Below the pieces are notes generated by a model. The model was not told where the DNA came from and ran no database searches. It was given only the letters and a program-made list of their open reading frames with translations. Shown one piece after another: positions 44,055 through 53,299 of a DNA stretch of 64,000 bases. How positions within the stretch are numbered: position 1 is the first letter of the stretch; each line of letters begins with the position of its first letter. The position numbers and the translations under genes were made by a program. The stretch spans positions 52,817-116,816 of the forward strand of contig FR902981.1 of the NCBI GenBank assembly GCA_000438155.1. Direction: 5' to 3'. Origin of the DNA: Firmicutes bacterium CAG:95. GTDB lineage: Bacteria; Bacillota; Clostridia; Lachnospirales; Lachnospiraceae.

Positions 44055-44957
44055 TTACTTCGTCACATAACGACAGAAGAATGCACACTCCTCATCATTA
44101 CACTGGTCTGCCTCCGGCAGCCGACAGTTAATATGAAAGACATGCGCTACCTCTTCCTTTTCCTTGCTTCCATAAATATGCAGTTCACTGTCAATTCCAA
44201 CGCTCTGCAGCTTTTCATACATCGGCTGTGCATTCGGAAGTGTAAAGTCATGAACTGAGCTCATAATAAATGCCGGTGGGAAATCCACAGTCAGATAATG
44301 CAGGGTGTCAAGGCTCTTAAGTCTTGCCTTTGCCTCCGGTGTATCATCATAAAGATCCTCTCCCACATATTCCTTAAATACATCAAAATCAGAATTGGCC
44401 TTCGGATCATGGGTATCATATACTCCACAATTAAGCCCCACTGCACGAACCTTAAGCCCCGACGGAACAAACGGGAACTGCTTTGCATATTCCGGATTGG
44501 AGCAGATCGTCAGATACTGTGTGGAGAGCTGTGCTCCTGCCGAGTCTCCTACTACAAAAAGATGATCCGTATCAATCGCATACTCCTTCGCATGATCCCG
44601 CACAAAGCAGAATACCTGATTGATATCCTCTAAGGCTGCCGGATATTTATGCTCCGGAGCAAGACGGTAGTTAAAGTTCACAAAGGTAAATCCCCTCTGT
44701 GCCAGCCGCATTCCATAGAACTGGTACTGTTCCTTGCTTCCATAAACCCAGCCTCCTCCATGGACACTGATAATCGTTTTCTGCGGTTTAGTCACCTCTT
44801 TCTGATGATAAATATCGAGCAGATTGTCACTCCCGTATGGTCCGTAGGAAATATTGTCAAATCTCACAATATCCTCCGGCGTGGTAAGTCCTTCATCTCT
44901 CTTGTCATCACTGATTTTCCAGTTTACCCGGATATCCCTTACCTTTTCACTTAACAT
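44055..44957 (-). CDS. Alpha/beta hydrolase of the hormone-sensitive-lipase type
   Basis: The 300-residue esterase has the oxyanion motif SVHGGGWVYG, nucleophile elbow VVGDSAGAQLS, NYRLAPEHKYPA and a catalytic Asp in MSSVHDFTLPNA with His in EEVAHVFH. It probably hydrolyses short acyl esters, perhaps acetylated sugars. The ATG at 44957 has AGGAGG at proper spacing. It lies 22 bp before the DJ-1 gene in the same direction. Confidence 0.9.
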   Translation of the reverse strand: MLSEKVRDIRVNWKISDDKRDEGLTTPEDIVRFDNISYGPYGSDNLLDIYHQKEVTKPQKTIISVHGGGWVYGSKEQYQFYGMRLAQRGFTFVNFNYRLAPEHKYPAALEDINQVFCFVRDHAKEYAIDTDHLFVVGDSAGAQLSTQYLTICSNPEYAKQFPFVPSGLKVRAVGLNCGVYDTHDPKANSDFDVFKEYVGEDLYDDTPEAKARLKSLDTLHYLTVDFPPAFIMSSVHDFTLPNAQPMYEKLQSVGIDSELHIYGSKEKEEVAHVFHINCRLPEADQCNDEECAFFCRYVTK

Positions 44958-45029
44958 ATCCTTTTCCTCCTTCATTACTGTATAATTCGTTTCTTATTTT
45001 ATCTCTTAGATTTTCCTTTCCACTCCCTG

Positions 45030-45764
45030 TTACAGGAAAAAATGAATCCCCCAGAGTACCAGCAAATGTAACGGGTAATAAATATAAAACAGCCATTTGT
45101 TAAGCACTACATGCTTCTGCGACTTTTTCCCATTGTAGAACACCAGAATGACAATTGCTGCCACAATCCAGGCGATAATTGCATAAAAGCTGTGCAGTAA
45201 TGCATATCCGGATAAAAACGGATAGACTGCATCATCCGGTGCATATCCGGGTATATTGAGTACAAAGAAAATGAAACACATCATTGCCCATGCACCAATC
45301 TGTTTTTTCCTGTTTCCACGGCTGTACCGAAACAATATGGCTGCAATCGGAAGAATCAGCGCACAATCACAGAATACCGATAGAATCGTCAGCACCAGAA
45401 CAGACAAAATTTTCAATGCTTTGTTTAACTTACTGTCCAGTACCGCCAGAATACACAGGCACAGGAAGAAGGTAAACATCACATCTAATTGAAAATATCC
45501 CATAGCTAAAACAAAAGGAATCTCTGCAATAAATGCAAAAATCAACAGGCGCTTCGCATAATCTTTTCTGGAATGAGTATAAAAATAGCCTTCCACCATA
45601 AAATAGCACATGGTGATGGACGTGAAATATCCCATATCTTCAAACACTTCATAAATAACCGTTCCTGATGGCAGCAAAATATGGGCGATATGATTGAATG
45701 TCATTAAAATAATTGCCAGATACTTGATCTGGTCGCGATTCATGATTTTATATTTTTTATCCAT
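45030..45764 (-). CDS. TraX family membrane protein
   Basis: The 244-residue protein has about eight membrane segments and the TraX pattern (RDQIKYLAIILMTFNHIAHI, SITMCYFMVEGYF, RLLIFAFIAEIPF, YYPLHLLVLWG). TraX of F plasmid acetylates pilin; chromosomal homologues are of unknown role and need no conjugation genes. AAGGAAAG precedes the ATG at 45764. Confidence 0.88.
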   Translation of the reverse strand: MDKKYKIMNRDQIKYLAIILMTFNHIAHILLPSGTVIYEVFEDMGYFTSITMCYFMVEGYFYTHSRKDYAKRLLIFAFIAEIPFVLAMGYFQLDVMFTFFLCLCILAVLDSKLNKALKILSVLVLTILSVFCDCALILPIAAILFRYSRGNRKKQIGAWAMMCFIFFVLNIPGYAPDDAVYPFLSGYALLHSFYAIIAWIVAAIVILVFYNGKKSQKHVVLNKWLFYIYYPLHLLVLWGIHFFL

Positions 45765-45806
45765 GGTATCTTTCCTTCTTTTATATAATCTGTCTACCAC
45801 AGCATA

Positions 45807-45917
45807 TCATAATTTACTTTGGTAATTCTCTAACTGATGAAAAATAGCAACTATATTTACAACATCTGCTCTCACATCAAAAATGACAACATAATTCATC
45901 TGCATGCTCTGTAACAT
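45807..45917 (-). pseudogene. C-terminal remnant of a RelE/ParE-type toxin
   Basis: A 36-codon frame starts five bases after the antitoxin stop and encodes MNYVVIFDVRADVVNIVAIF then HQLENYQSKL. This matches the last strands of RelE/ParE toxins (YxVxYxV and IxxIxH). About 60 N-terminal residues are missing. Confidence 0.6.
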
Positions 45918-45922
45918 TTAAT

Positions 45923-46183
45923 TTATAAACCATACTTTAACCTCGTTTCGCTAAGCGCTATTCTGGCATCCTTTACCTTTCCTGCTTCTACTTGCTTTTC
46001 GGAGAGCTCTATATCTCTGTACATAGCAATCTGTCTCATGGTTGACTCATAAATCTCCATGCTCATAATTACCATATCACCATAGCCATTTTTAGTAACA
46101 TAAATAGGCTCATCTGTCTTGTGACACATCTCAGATATCTCCGATGTATTCTTCAAATCTTTAATTGGAATTATTTGTGGCAT
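45923..46183 (-). CDS. Phd/YefM-family antitoxin
   Basis: The 86-residue protein resembles Phd/YefM antitoxins: MPQIIPIKDLKNTSEISEMC, then PIYVTKNGYGDMVIMSMEIYE. The N-terminus binds DNA and the C-terminus the toxin. GAGGGGG upstream supports the ATG at 46183. The toxin downstream is only a fragment, so this antitoxin appears orphaned. Confidence 0.82.
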   Translation of the reverse strand: MPQIIPIKDLKNTSEISEMCHKTDEPIYVTKNGYGDMVIMSMEIYESTMRQIAMYRDIELSEKQVEAGKVKDARIALSETRLKYGL

Positions 46184-46310
46184 AATATGCACCCCCTCGA
46201 TCATGGTCTAATTATACCATAATTATGCCCTATTTCAACTTCTTTTATTCATGATATATATCATCGCGTATGCCATTCTTCTACCTGCTTTCCTTTAGCC
46301 TCCTGAATCT

Positions 46311-46348
46311 AAAAACGACAGGCAATGACATCCCATCACAGCCCGCCG
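46311..46348 (-). terminator. Intrinsic terminator after prfA
   Basis: On the minus strand CGGCGGGC pairs with GCCTGTCG (two G-T pairs), followed by TTTTT. Confidence 0.65.
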
Positions 46349-46359
46349 CTTTTCATTAA

Positions 46360-47436
46360 TCATTCATCATTCATCTTAGCCAGTTTCGCAGCTTGATCGG
46401 CTGCAATGCAGGCATCGATAATTTCCTGAATGTCACCATTCATAATTTTATCCAGCTTGTATAAGGTAAGGTTGATACGATGATCGGTCACACGTCCCTG
46501 CGGGAAGTTGTAGGTACGGATCTTCTCGGAACGATCTCCTGTACCGATCTGGCTTCTACGCATTTCTGCTTCGGCATCATGACGCTGCTGCTGTTCCATA
46601 TCGTACAGCTTCGCTTTCAGGATGGCAAAAGCCTTGGCCTTATTCTGGATCTGGGATTTCTCGGTCTGGCTGTAAACCACAATACCTGTCGGATAATGGG
46701 TCAGACGTACCGCAGAGTCTGTCGTATTCACACACTGACCCCCGTTACCGGACGCACGCATCACGTCAATACGGATATCCTTATCCTCAATCACAATATC
46801 GATATCGTCTTCCACCTCAGGCATTACTGCTACAGAAATAGTCGAGGTATGAATACGGCCGCCGCTTTCGGTTTCGGGAACACGCTGTACACGATGAACA
46901 CCGCTTTCGTATTTCATCCTGGAATAAGCACCCTGTCCGTTAATCATGAAGTTTACTTCCTTCATTCCACCGATTCCGATTTCATCCACACTGAGGAGCT
47001 CTACCTTCCAGCGCTGACTTTCTGCATAATGCACATACATACGGTAAATCTCAGCCGCAAAAAGCGCTGCCTCATCCCCACCGGCACCGGCACGGATTTC
47101 CACGATAACGTTCTTATCATCATTCGGATCCTTGGGAAGCAGCAGGATTTTCAGCTTCTGTTCCAGCTCCTCCACACGTTTCTTGGCAGAGGCAAGCTCT
47201 TCCTTTAACATCTCCTTCATATCCTCATCGGTTTCTTCATCGAGAAGGGCAAGGGAATCTTCAATATCCTGCTTCGACTTCTTATATTCCTTATATGCTT
47301 CAACGATCGGAGTCAGATCACTCTGCTCCTTCATCAGCATACGGAAACGTTCCTGATTATTTGCTACATTTGGCTCTGCCAGCTCACTCATAATTTCTTC
47401 AAAGTGAATTAATAAATCTTCCAGCTTGTCAAACAT
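46360..47436 (-). CDS. prfA: Peptide chain release factor 1
   Basis: The 358-residue factor has the stop-codon reading tripeptide PET ([12 protein letters not shown]), typical of RF1, and the catalytic GGQ ([16 protein letters not shown]). It releases proteins at UAA and UAG. AAGGAG fixes the start MFDKLEDLL at 47436. PrmC, which methylates the GGQ glutamine, is encoded just upstream in the same direction, the usual order. Confidence 0.96.
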   Translation of the reverse strand: MFDKLEDLLIHFEEIMSELAEPNVANNQERFRMLMKEQSDLTPIVEAYKEYKKSKQDIEDSLALLDEETDEDMKEMLKEELASAKKRVEELEQKLKILLLPKDPNDDKNVIVEIRAGAGGDEAALFAAEIYRMYVHYAESQRWKVELLSVDEIGIGGMKEVNFMINGQGAYSRMKYESGVHRVQRVPETESGGRIHTSTISVAVMPEVEDDIDIVIEDKDIRIDVMRASGNGGQCVNTTDSAVRLTHYPTGIVVYSQTEKSQIQNKAKAFAILKAKLYDMEQQQRHDAEAEMRRSQIGTGDRSEKIRTYNFPQGRVTDHRINLTLYKLDKIMNGDIQEIIDACIAADQAAKLAKMNDE

Positions 47437-47586
47437 CTTTCCACTCCTTATTTGTTTCGGAATCCTTACCAGACATATCCTGCTATTGTTATGAGAATTC
47501 CCCAACCTGCTTATTCATCATTTTTCAATATTGTTTCAACTATACGCTTTTAGGTTTACATAACTTTTATATTTCTGTCCATATGC

Positions 47587-48423
47587 TTATAAAATCGGCA
47601 GTCTTCCACTCACCACACGATCAAGACCTGCGAAATCCCTACAGACATCGATCTCCTTAAAGCCTGCTTCACGAAGAAGCTCACTCACTGCCTGTGCCTG
47701 TCCGCTTCCGATTTCCATCAGGATCTGTCCGCCTCGTTCGAGGTAATCCTGCGCCCCGCCGATGATTCTCCGGTAAAAGTCAAGCCCGTCCTCTCCTCCA
47801 TCCAGCGCAATATACGGATCATACTCCCGTACCTCTTCCATCAGTGTCGGGATAACCTTCCTTTCGATATACGGTGGATTGGATACCAGAAGATCAAACT
47901 TTCCGGTCACCTTTTCATACAGATCACTTTTAAGGAAATCTGCTTTGATACCAAGCAATTCCGCATTCAGTGCCGCTACCTGCAGTGCTTCCTTTGAAAT
48001 ATCCACACCGGTTCCCTCACAGTCATTCGAATAGTGAAGGAGACTTAACAGAATACAACCGGATCCGGTACACAGATCCAGAATCCGCATGCCATCATGC
48101 AGATACCTCATTGCCTCTTCCACCAGAATCTCGGTATCCTGTCTCGGAATCAGCACATGCTCATTTACCTGAAAGCGCAGTCCCATGAAATCCTGATATC
48201 CTAAAAGGTGCTGCAGCGGAACATGAACTGCTCTCTGCTCCAACGCTTTCCGGTACTGCTCCTCCTCTGCTTCAGACACCTCCCGGTCTCCGTGACAAAG
48301 CAGTGTATTGTGATCGGTTCCGCACACCTCTTCCAGCAAAAGCCGTGCATCCAGCTGTGCCTCACCAATCTCTGCCTCTTTCAGTTTCTGCATTCCCATC
48401 AGAAAGGCTTCCGTGTAATTCAT
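47587..48423 (-). CDS. prmC: Release factor glutamine methyltransferase
   Basis: The 278-residue SAM enzyme has an N-terminal helical domain, the SAM motif ILDLCTGSGCILLSL and the catalytic LLVSNPPYIE. It methylates the GGQ glutamine of RF1 and RF2. Its ATG overlaps the stop of the DUF1385 gene (ATGA), and prfA follows 150 bp later. Confidence 0.94.
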   Translation of the reverse strand: MNYTEAFLMGMQKLKEAEIGEAQLDARLLLEEVCGTDHNTLLCHGDREVSEAEEEQYRKALEQRAVHVPLQHLLGYQDFMGLRFQVNEHVLIPRQDTEILVEEAMRYLHDGMRILDLCTGSGCILLSLLHYSNDCEGTGVDISKEALQVAALNAELLGIKADFLKSDLYEKVTGKFDLLVSNPPYIERKVIPTLMEEVREYDPYIALDGGEDGLDFYRRIIGGAQDYLERGGQILMEIGSGQAQAVSELLREAGFKEIDVCRDFAGLDRVVSGRLPIL

Positions 48424-49439
48424 TCTTCCCCGGTTCCTTCCTCACTGTCATCGGATAAGGCTCCATCCTTCATCCAGGACTCATCTACTTCATATCCGAA
48501 TTCTTCATACAGATAATTCTTCCAGTCAAAAACCGCTTCAACAGATTTAATTGCCACTTCAAGCATTTCTTCATCCGGATCCTTCGTGGTCAGCTTCTGT
48601 AACCACATACCGGGAGCAGAAATAATCCGGATCAGAATATTGTCACTGCGTCCTGCCAGCCGGATAATCTCATAGGAAATTCCCGCAATTACCGGAATCA
48701 GTGCAATCCGGAGCAGTACACGATATACCGGATTCGATACCCGGATAAAGAAAAACAGGATAATACTTACAAATATCACAAAAAACAGGAAGCTTGTTCC
48801 ACACCGCTTATGAATACGGGAGCTTTTCATCGCATTATATACGGTAAGCGGTCTTCCCTTTTCGATACAGTTGATACATTTATGCTCTGCACCATGATAC
48901 TGATACAGACGATGAATGTCCTTCATCAGACTGATTGCCACAATATAAAGTAAAAAGATTGCAATCCGGATGACCCCCTCAATAATCGCAAGCAGGGAAT
49001 CGTTCCGGATAAATCCATTCAGCAGCGTGGACAGATAATACGGCAGAAGAATAAAAATTGCCACAGCCAGCACGATCGAAAGCACTGTCGTAAATCCCAT
49101 CAGAATCTTTTCGCCACGTCCTCCGGAAATCTTGTCAAGTGCCTTATCCAGCTTCGTCTCCTCCGCTTCGCCGTCCTCATAGAACTGGGCAGAATGATTG
49201 ATACATTTCATGCCAAGGCGAAGAGAGTCAATAAAATTAAAAATGCCGCGTAAGAACGGAATCTTCGTAATTCTGCTTTCCGGAAAAAGTCCACGGAACA
49301 CATCCACCTCGACATCAATTTCACCATCGGCTTTACGGATTGCAACCGCATAATCGTCTTTATTCTTCATCATAACACCTTCCAGAACGGCCTGACCGCC
49401 GATTCCGGAGTAGTGTGCGGATTTTTTCTTTTTCGCCAT
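48420..49439 (-). CDS. DUF1385 family membrane protein (YqhQ-like)
   Basis: The 339-residue protein has the DUF1385 start (YSGIGGQAVLEGVMMKNKDD) and about four membrane helices, with YQYHGAEHKCINCIEKGRPL and HKRCGTSFLF in between, rich in conserved His and Cys. Function is unknown. It is commonly placed between rpmE and prmC in Clostridia, as here. Confidence 0.9.
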   Translation of the reverse strand: MAKKKKSAHYSGIGGQAVLEGVMMKNKDDYAVAIRKADGEIDVEVDVFRGLFPESRITKIPFLRGIFNFIDSLRLGMKCINHSAQFYEDGEAEETKLDKALDKISGGRGEKILMGFTTVLSIVLAVAIFILLPYYLSTLLNGFIRNDSLLAIIEGVIRIAIFLLYIVAISLMKDIHRLYQYHGAEHKCINCIEKGRPLTVYNAMKSSRIHKRCGTSFLFFVIFVSIILFFFIRVSNPVYRVLLRIALIPVIAGISYEIIRLAGRSDNILIRIISAPGMWLQKLTTKDPDEEMLEVAIKSVEAVFDWKNYLYEEFGYEVDESWMKDGALSDDSEEGTGEE

Positions 49440-49486
49440 TTTAAATCTCCATTTAAGTTGTGTAACAATTCAGGACTTATCCCTCT

Positions 49487-49697
49487 CACTAAACTCATGC
49501 TTCGCTTTTCGCTTGCATTCGTTAAGTGTTCCGGACTGGTTCTCACTAAGTTCAAGCTTCGCTTTCAGCTTGCTTTCACTAAGTGTATTCTACCGACTCC
49601 ACTAAATTCAGGTCTCGTCTTCGACTCACCTTCATTAAGTGTATCGGTATGGTTCGCACTAAATTCGAGTTTCTCTTACGCTCACTCTCATTAAGTG
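49487..49697. repeat. Array of four 41-42-nt hairpin repeats, family A
   Basis: Four units begin with CACTAA and end with TTAAGTG (unit 2: CTAAGTG): 49487-49528, 49544-49585, 49600-49641, 49657-49697. Spacers are 14-15 bases, giving a 56-57-base period. Each unit is a hairpin, but the inner sequences differ, for example ATGC/GCAT in unit 1 and CAAGC/GCTTG-like in unit 2. It fills most of the 316-bp gap between rpmE and DUF1385. It is not CRISPR: units vary more than spacers and no cas genes exist. Confidence 0.85.
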
Positions 49698-49711
49698 CTC
49701 TACTCATACAC

Positions 49712-49745
49712 AAAAAAGGTTGAGATGATGTAACACCTCAACCTT
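49712..49745 (-). terminator. Intrinsic terminator after rpmE
   Basis: On the minus strand AAGGTTGAG pairs with CTCAACCTT, followed by TTTTTT. Confidence 0.88.
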
Positions 49746-49755
49746 CATCGTTTCA

Positions 49756-49962
49756 CTATTTGCCTGCTACGCCATACTTCTTATTGAACTTATCAATACG
49801 TCCGTCAGTTCTTGCAGCCTTCTGCTGACCTGTGTAGAATGAATGACATTTGGAACAAACTTCAACGTGAATATCTTCCTTTGTTGAACCTGTTACAAAA
49901 GTGTTGCCACAGTTGCAAGTTACAGTTGCCTGATAATAATCAGGATGAATTCCTTCTCTCAT
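49756..49962 (-). CDS. rpmE: 50S ribosomal protein L31 (zinc type)
   Basis: The 68-residue protein has the L31 start ([19 protein letters not shown]) and the zinc ligands CNCG and CSKCH, so it is the zinc-binding C+ form. The end FNKKYG is typical. AGAGGTG precedes the ATG, and it has its own promoter and terminator. Confidence 0.96.
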   Translation of the reverse strand: MREGIHPDYYQATVTCNCGNTFVTGSTKEDIHVEVCSKCHSFYTGQQKAARTDGRIDKFNKKYGVAGK

Positions 49963-50036
49963 ACTTTCACCTCTCTATGATCATTTCTCATATTTTCTGT
50001 TCTCATCCACTGTGTTTCCTACGAAACAGCTTTTTA

Positions 50037-50065
50037 AGTATACCATAGGTATCATACCTTGGCAA
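50037..50065 (-). promoter_or_regulatory. rpmE promoter with palindromic spacer
   Basis: On the minus strand TTGCCA (50065-50060), a 17-bp spacer and TATACT (50042-50037). The spacer contains the perfect palindrome AGGTATGATACCT (50059-50047), well placed for a repressor. Confidence 0.6.
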
Positions 50066-50072
50066 GCATTTT

Positions 50073-51497
50073 TTATAACCATTTAATCTTCTTAACCATA
50101 TTGACAAATTCCTGATTGTTTCTTGTTTTGGCAAACAGGTCAAGAATCTTGTCCAGTGACTCTTCCGGCTTTAATCCGTTCAAAGCCTTCCGGATGATAT
50201 TCATGGCATCAAGCTCGTCCTGTGATAACAGCAGGTCTTCACGACGCGTACTGGATCTCGGGATATCGATTGCCGGGAAGATTCTCTTCTCGGACAGCTT
50301 TCTGTCAAGCATTAATTCCATGTTACCTGTTCCCTTGAATTCCTCGTAAACCACATCATCCATCTTGGAACCGGTATCTACCAGTGCAGTTGCCAGAATC
50401 GTTAAGGATCCACCCTCACGCATATTTCTCGCTGCACCAAAGAACCTCTTCGGCATATGTAATGCAGCAGGATCGAGACCACCGGATAAGGTTCTTCCGC
50501 TGGGAGGAACAATCAGGTTGTAGGCTCTTGCAAGTCTTGTAATACTGTCAATCAGGATTACAACATCCTTTCCATGCTCTACAAGACGCTTACCACGCTC
50601 TATTACCATTTCGGATACACGCTTATGATGCTCCGGGAGTTCATCAAAGGTAGAATAAATAACTTCTACATTCGGTCCTTCAATTGCTTCCTTAATATCG
50701 GTTACTTCTTCCGGACGTTCATCAATCAACAGAATGATGAGGTGTACTTCCGGAGAGTTACGCTTTACGGATTTCGCAACATCCTTTAACAGGGTTGTCT
50801 TACCAGCCTTCGGAGGGGATACGATCATACCTCTCTGCCCCTTACCGACCGGACTGATCAGATCCATAACACGCATTGCCACACTCGCCCCCGGCATTTC
50901 CAGATGAAGACGCTCATTCGGGAAAATCGGTGTCATATCTTCAAAATTATAACGTTTCGAGCTTTCTTCCGGCGTATAACCATTGATGCTCTTCACATAT
51001 AACAGTGCTGCAAACTTCTCTCCCTGTGTACGTACTCTGGTATTTCCCTCCAGAATATCACCGGTCTTCAGTCCGAAACGGCGGATCTGGCTCGGAGCCA
51101 CATAGACGTCATTCTCACCGGGAAGATAGTTCTCGCAACGGATAAATCCGAAGCCATCCGGCATAACCTCCAGAATACCATGTGCACTGATTCCACTGTC
51201 CAGTTCTTCAAGCGTTTTTTCTTCTTCCGCTTGTGTGGTTTTTTCTTCTTTATTTCTACTATCTTCTTTGGCTTTTACTTCTTCTCTGATCTTTGTTTCC
51301 TTACGTTCTACCGCTTTGGGGGTTACAACACCTTTCGGCTGCTGAACTCCTTTGCCCTCTGCCTTGTCCTTTTCATCAGCTGCAAGCATTGCTTCTACCA
51401 GTTCGTCCTTTTTCATGGTTGAAATACCACGCAGTCCTCTTGCTTTCGCTACTGCCTTCAAATCTACAAGCGCTAAAGACTCATACTTTTCTCTCAT
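50073..51497 (-). CDS. rho: Transcription termination factor Rho
   Basis: The 474-residue hexameric RNA helicase has Rho_N ([14 protein letters not shown]), a charged Lys/Glu insertion (about 50-105), a cold-shock-type RNA-binding domain ([19 protein letters not shown]), Walker [11 protein letters not shown] and Walker [20 protein letters not shown] fixes the ATG at 51497. The charged linker is longer than in E. coli Rho, as often in Clostridia. Confidence 0.96.
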   Translation of the reverse strand: MREKYESLALVDLKAVAKARGLRGISTMKKDELVEAMLAADEKDKAEGKGVQQPKGVVTPKAVERKETKIREEVKAKEDSRNKEEKTTQAEEEKTLEELDSGISAHGILEVMPDGFGFIRCENYLPGENDVYVAPSQIRRFGLKTGDILEGNTRVRTQGEKFAALLYVKSINGYTPEESSKRYNFEDMTPIFPNERLHLEMPGASVAMRVMDLISPVGKGQRGMIVSPPKAGKTTLLKDVAKSVKRNSPEVHLIILLIDERPEEVTDIKEAIEGPNVEVIYSTFDELPEHHKRVSEMVIERGKRLVEHGKDVVILIDSITRLARAYNLIVPPSGRTLSGGLDPAALHMPKRFFGAARNMREGGSLTILATALVDTGSKMDDVVYEEFKGTGNMELMLDRKLSEKRIFPAIDIPRSSTRREDLLLSQDELDAMNIIRKALNGLKPEESLDKILDLFAKTRNNQEFVNMVKKIKWL

Positions 51498-51674
51498 ATT
51501 CTCCTCCAAATATCTATGAAAACTGTATACCATTATTACATTTCAAAGGGAATTTTCTTACGAATTGCAAATGATTTGTCATACAATAAAGTGATTATAC
51601 AACATTCATTTCCAAAAGGAAAGCAGTTTTTTTAATATTTTAGGCAAATTTTCGGCAAAATGAGACATATTTTT

Positions 51675-53213
51675 CTACTCATCCAATGACTGTCTGACGG
51701 GAACCTCAATCTTACGGTCGTAGCAGGCAAAGGTAGCTTCTACCCATTTTTTATCCGGCTTTTTCGTAAAAAGGCTGACAATCGGTACAAGAACCAGTCC
51801 TGCCACCATAGCGAATGCTCCCGCATTAATCGGAGACTGCAATACCGTCGGGAAGGAGCTTCTAAAGAACAGATTCAGCGTCATTACACCAACACCAGAT
51901 ACAAAGCTGACATAGCAGGCTGCCCTGGTTGTCTTTTTCCAGTATAAGCCATACAGGAACGGTGCAAGAAATGCCCCTGCCAGTGCGCCCCAGGATACTC
52001 CCATAAGCTGCGCGATAAAGGTCACGTTACTTTTATACTGCACAATGGCAATCACTACGGAAATCGCAATAAATACCACGATCAGAAGCCTCATAATGAA
52101 TACCTGCTTCTTTTCATCCATATCTTTCACTACATGATCCTTTATTACATCCAGCGTCAGCGTTGAACTCGATGCCATAACAAGAGAAGACAACGTTGAC
52201 ATGGAAGCAGACAACACCAGGATCACAACAAGTCCTATGAGAAGATCCGGAAGATTCGAAAGCATTGCCGGAATCACGGCATCATAGCCGTCTGACGCAA
52301 TGTCAATCTGACTGCTGTACAATCTGCCGAAGCCACCAAGGAAATAGCATCCTCCGGATACCACAACTGCAAACAAAGTAGAAATAATGGTTCCCTTTTT
52401 AATAGAGGCCTCGCTCTTAATCGCATAAAACTTCTGCACCATCTGCGGAAGTCCCCAGGTTCCGAGGGAGGTCAATACAACCACACAAAGCAGGTTAAAC
52501 GGATCCGGTCCAAAGAACGATGCAAACACACCGGGCTGTGTGGACGCTGCCGCATCTTCTACATTGGCAAGTCCGTTTAAGGCTTCCAGGAAACCACCGT
52601 TGCTTTTTAATACGGCTGCAATTACCACGACAATACCAAACAACATGATAAGTCCCTGCAGGAAATCATTAATTGCCGTTGCCATATAACCGCCTGCCAC
52701 CACATAGATCCCTGTCAATACCGCCATTACCAGAATACAGACCGCATAATCAATATGGAACGCCATTCCAAACAGTCTGGATAATCCATTATAAAGTGAT
52801 GCTGTATAAGGAATCAGGAATATAAATACGATCACGGATGCCACAATCTTTAAATTTTTGGACTGGAAACGTGTGCCAAAGAATTCCGGCATGGTTGCAC
52901 TGTCCAGGTGCTGTGTCATAACACGGGTTCTTCTTCCCAGAACTACCCAGGCAAGCATGGAACCAAGCAATGCATTCCCGATTCCGATCCAGGTGGAAGC
53001 AATTCCGTATTTCCACCCGAACTGTCCGGCATATCCTACGAAAATAACTGCCGAAAAGTACGAAGTTCCGTAGGCAAAGGCTGTAAGCCACGGACCGACA
53101 CTCCGTCCTCCAAGTACAAATCCATTTACATCTGTTGCATGCTTTCTGCAATAAAAACCAATTGCCAGCATCACCCCGAAAAAAATTACCAGCATCAATA
53201 TTTTAATGGTCAT
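51675..53213 (-). CDS. Sodium:solute symporter family (SSS) transporter
   Basis: The 512-residue membrane protein has about 13 helices and the SSS pattern (GGRSVGPWLTAFAYGTSYFS, YVVAGGYMATAINDFLQGLI, LSASMSTLSSLVMASSSTLT). It may carry a carboxylate, proline or pantothenate with sodium. The acyl-CoA ligase gene lies 86 bp upstream on the same strand, so the transported acid may be the ligase substrate. Confidence 0.9.
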   Translation of the reverse strand: MTIKILMLVIFFGVMLAIGFYCRKHATDVNGFVLGGRSVGPWLTAFAYGTSYFSAVIFVGYAGQFGWKYGIASTWIGIGNALLGSMLAWVVLGRRTRVMTQHLDSATMPEFFGTRFQSKNLKIVASVIVFIFLIPYTASLYNGLSRLFGMAFHIDYAVCILVMAVLTGIYVVAGGYMATAINDFLQGLIMLFGIVVVIAAVLKSNGGFLEALNGLANVEDAAASTQPGVFASFFGPDPFNLLCVVVLTSLGTWGLPQMVQKFYAIKSEASIKKGTIISTLFAVVVSGGCYFLGGFGRLYSSQIDIASDGYDAVIPAMLSNLPDLLIGLVVILVLSASMSTLSSLVMASSSTLTLDVIKDHVVKDMDEKKQVFIMRLLIVVFIAISVVIAIVQYKSNVTFIAQLMGVSWGALAGAFLAPFLYGLYWKKTTRAACYVSFVSGVGVMTLNLFFRSSFPTVLQSPINAGAFAMVAGLVLVPIVSLFTKKPDKKWVEATFACYDRKIEVPVRQSLDE

Positions 53214-53299
53214 AACCCACTCTCCTCTTTTTCTTTCTCTATTGCCATCATTTAAGTTATGTAAACCGCATGGCGGAACAATGGTAATAGCTCCGTAGA

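Noticed and set aside
49487..49697. CRISPR array
   Set aside because: The period is regular, but the repeats are self-complementary and differ from each other inside, spacers are only 14-15 bases and partly alike, and no cas genes are in the window.
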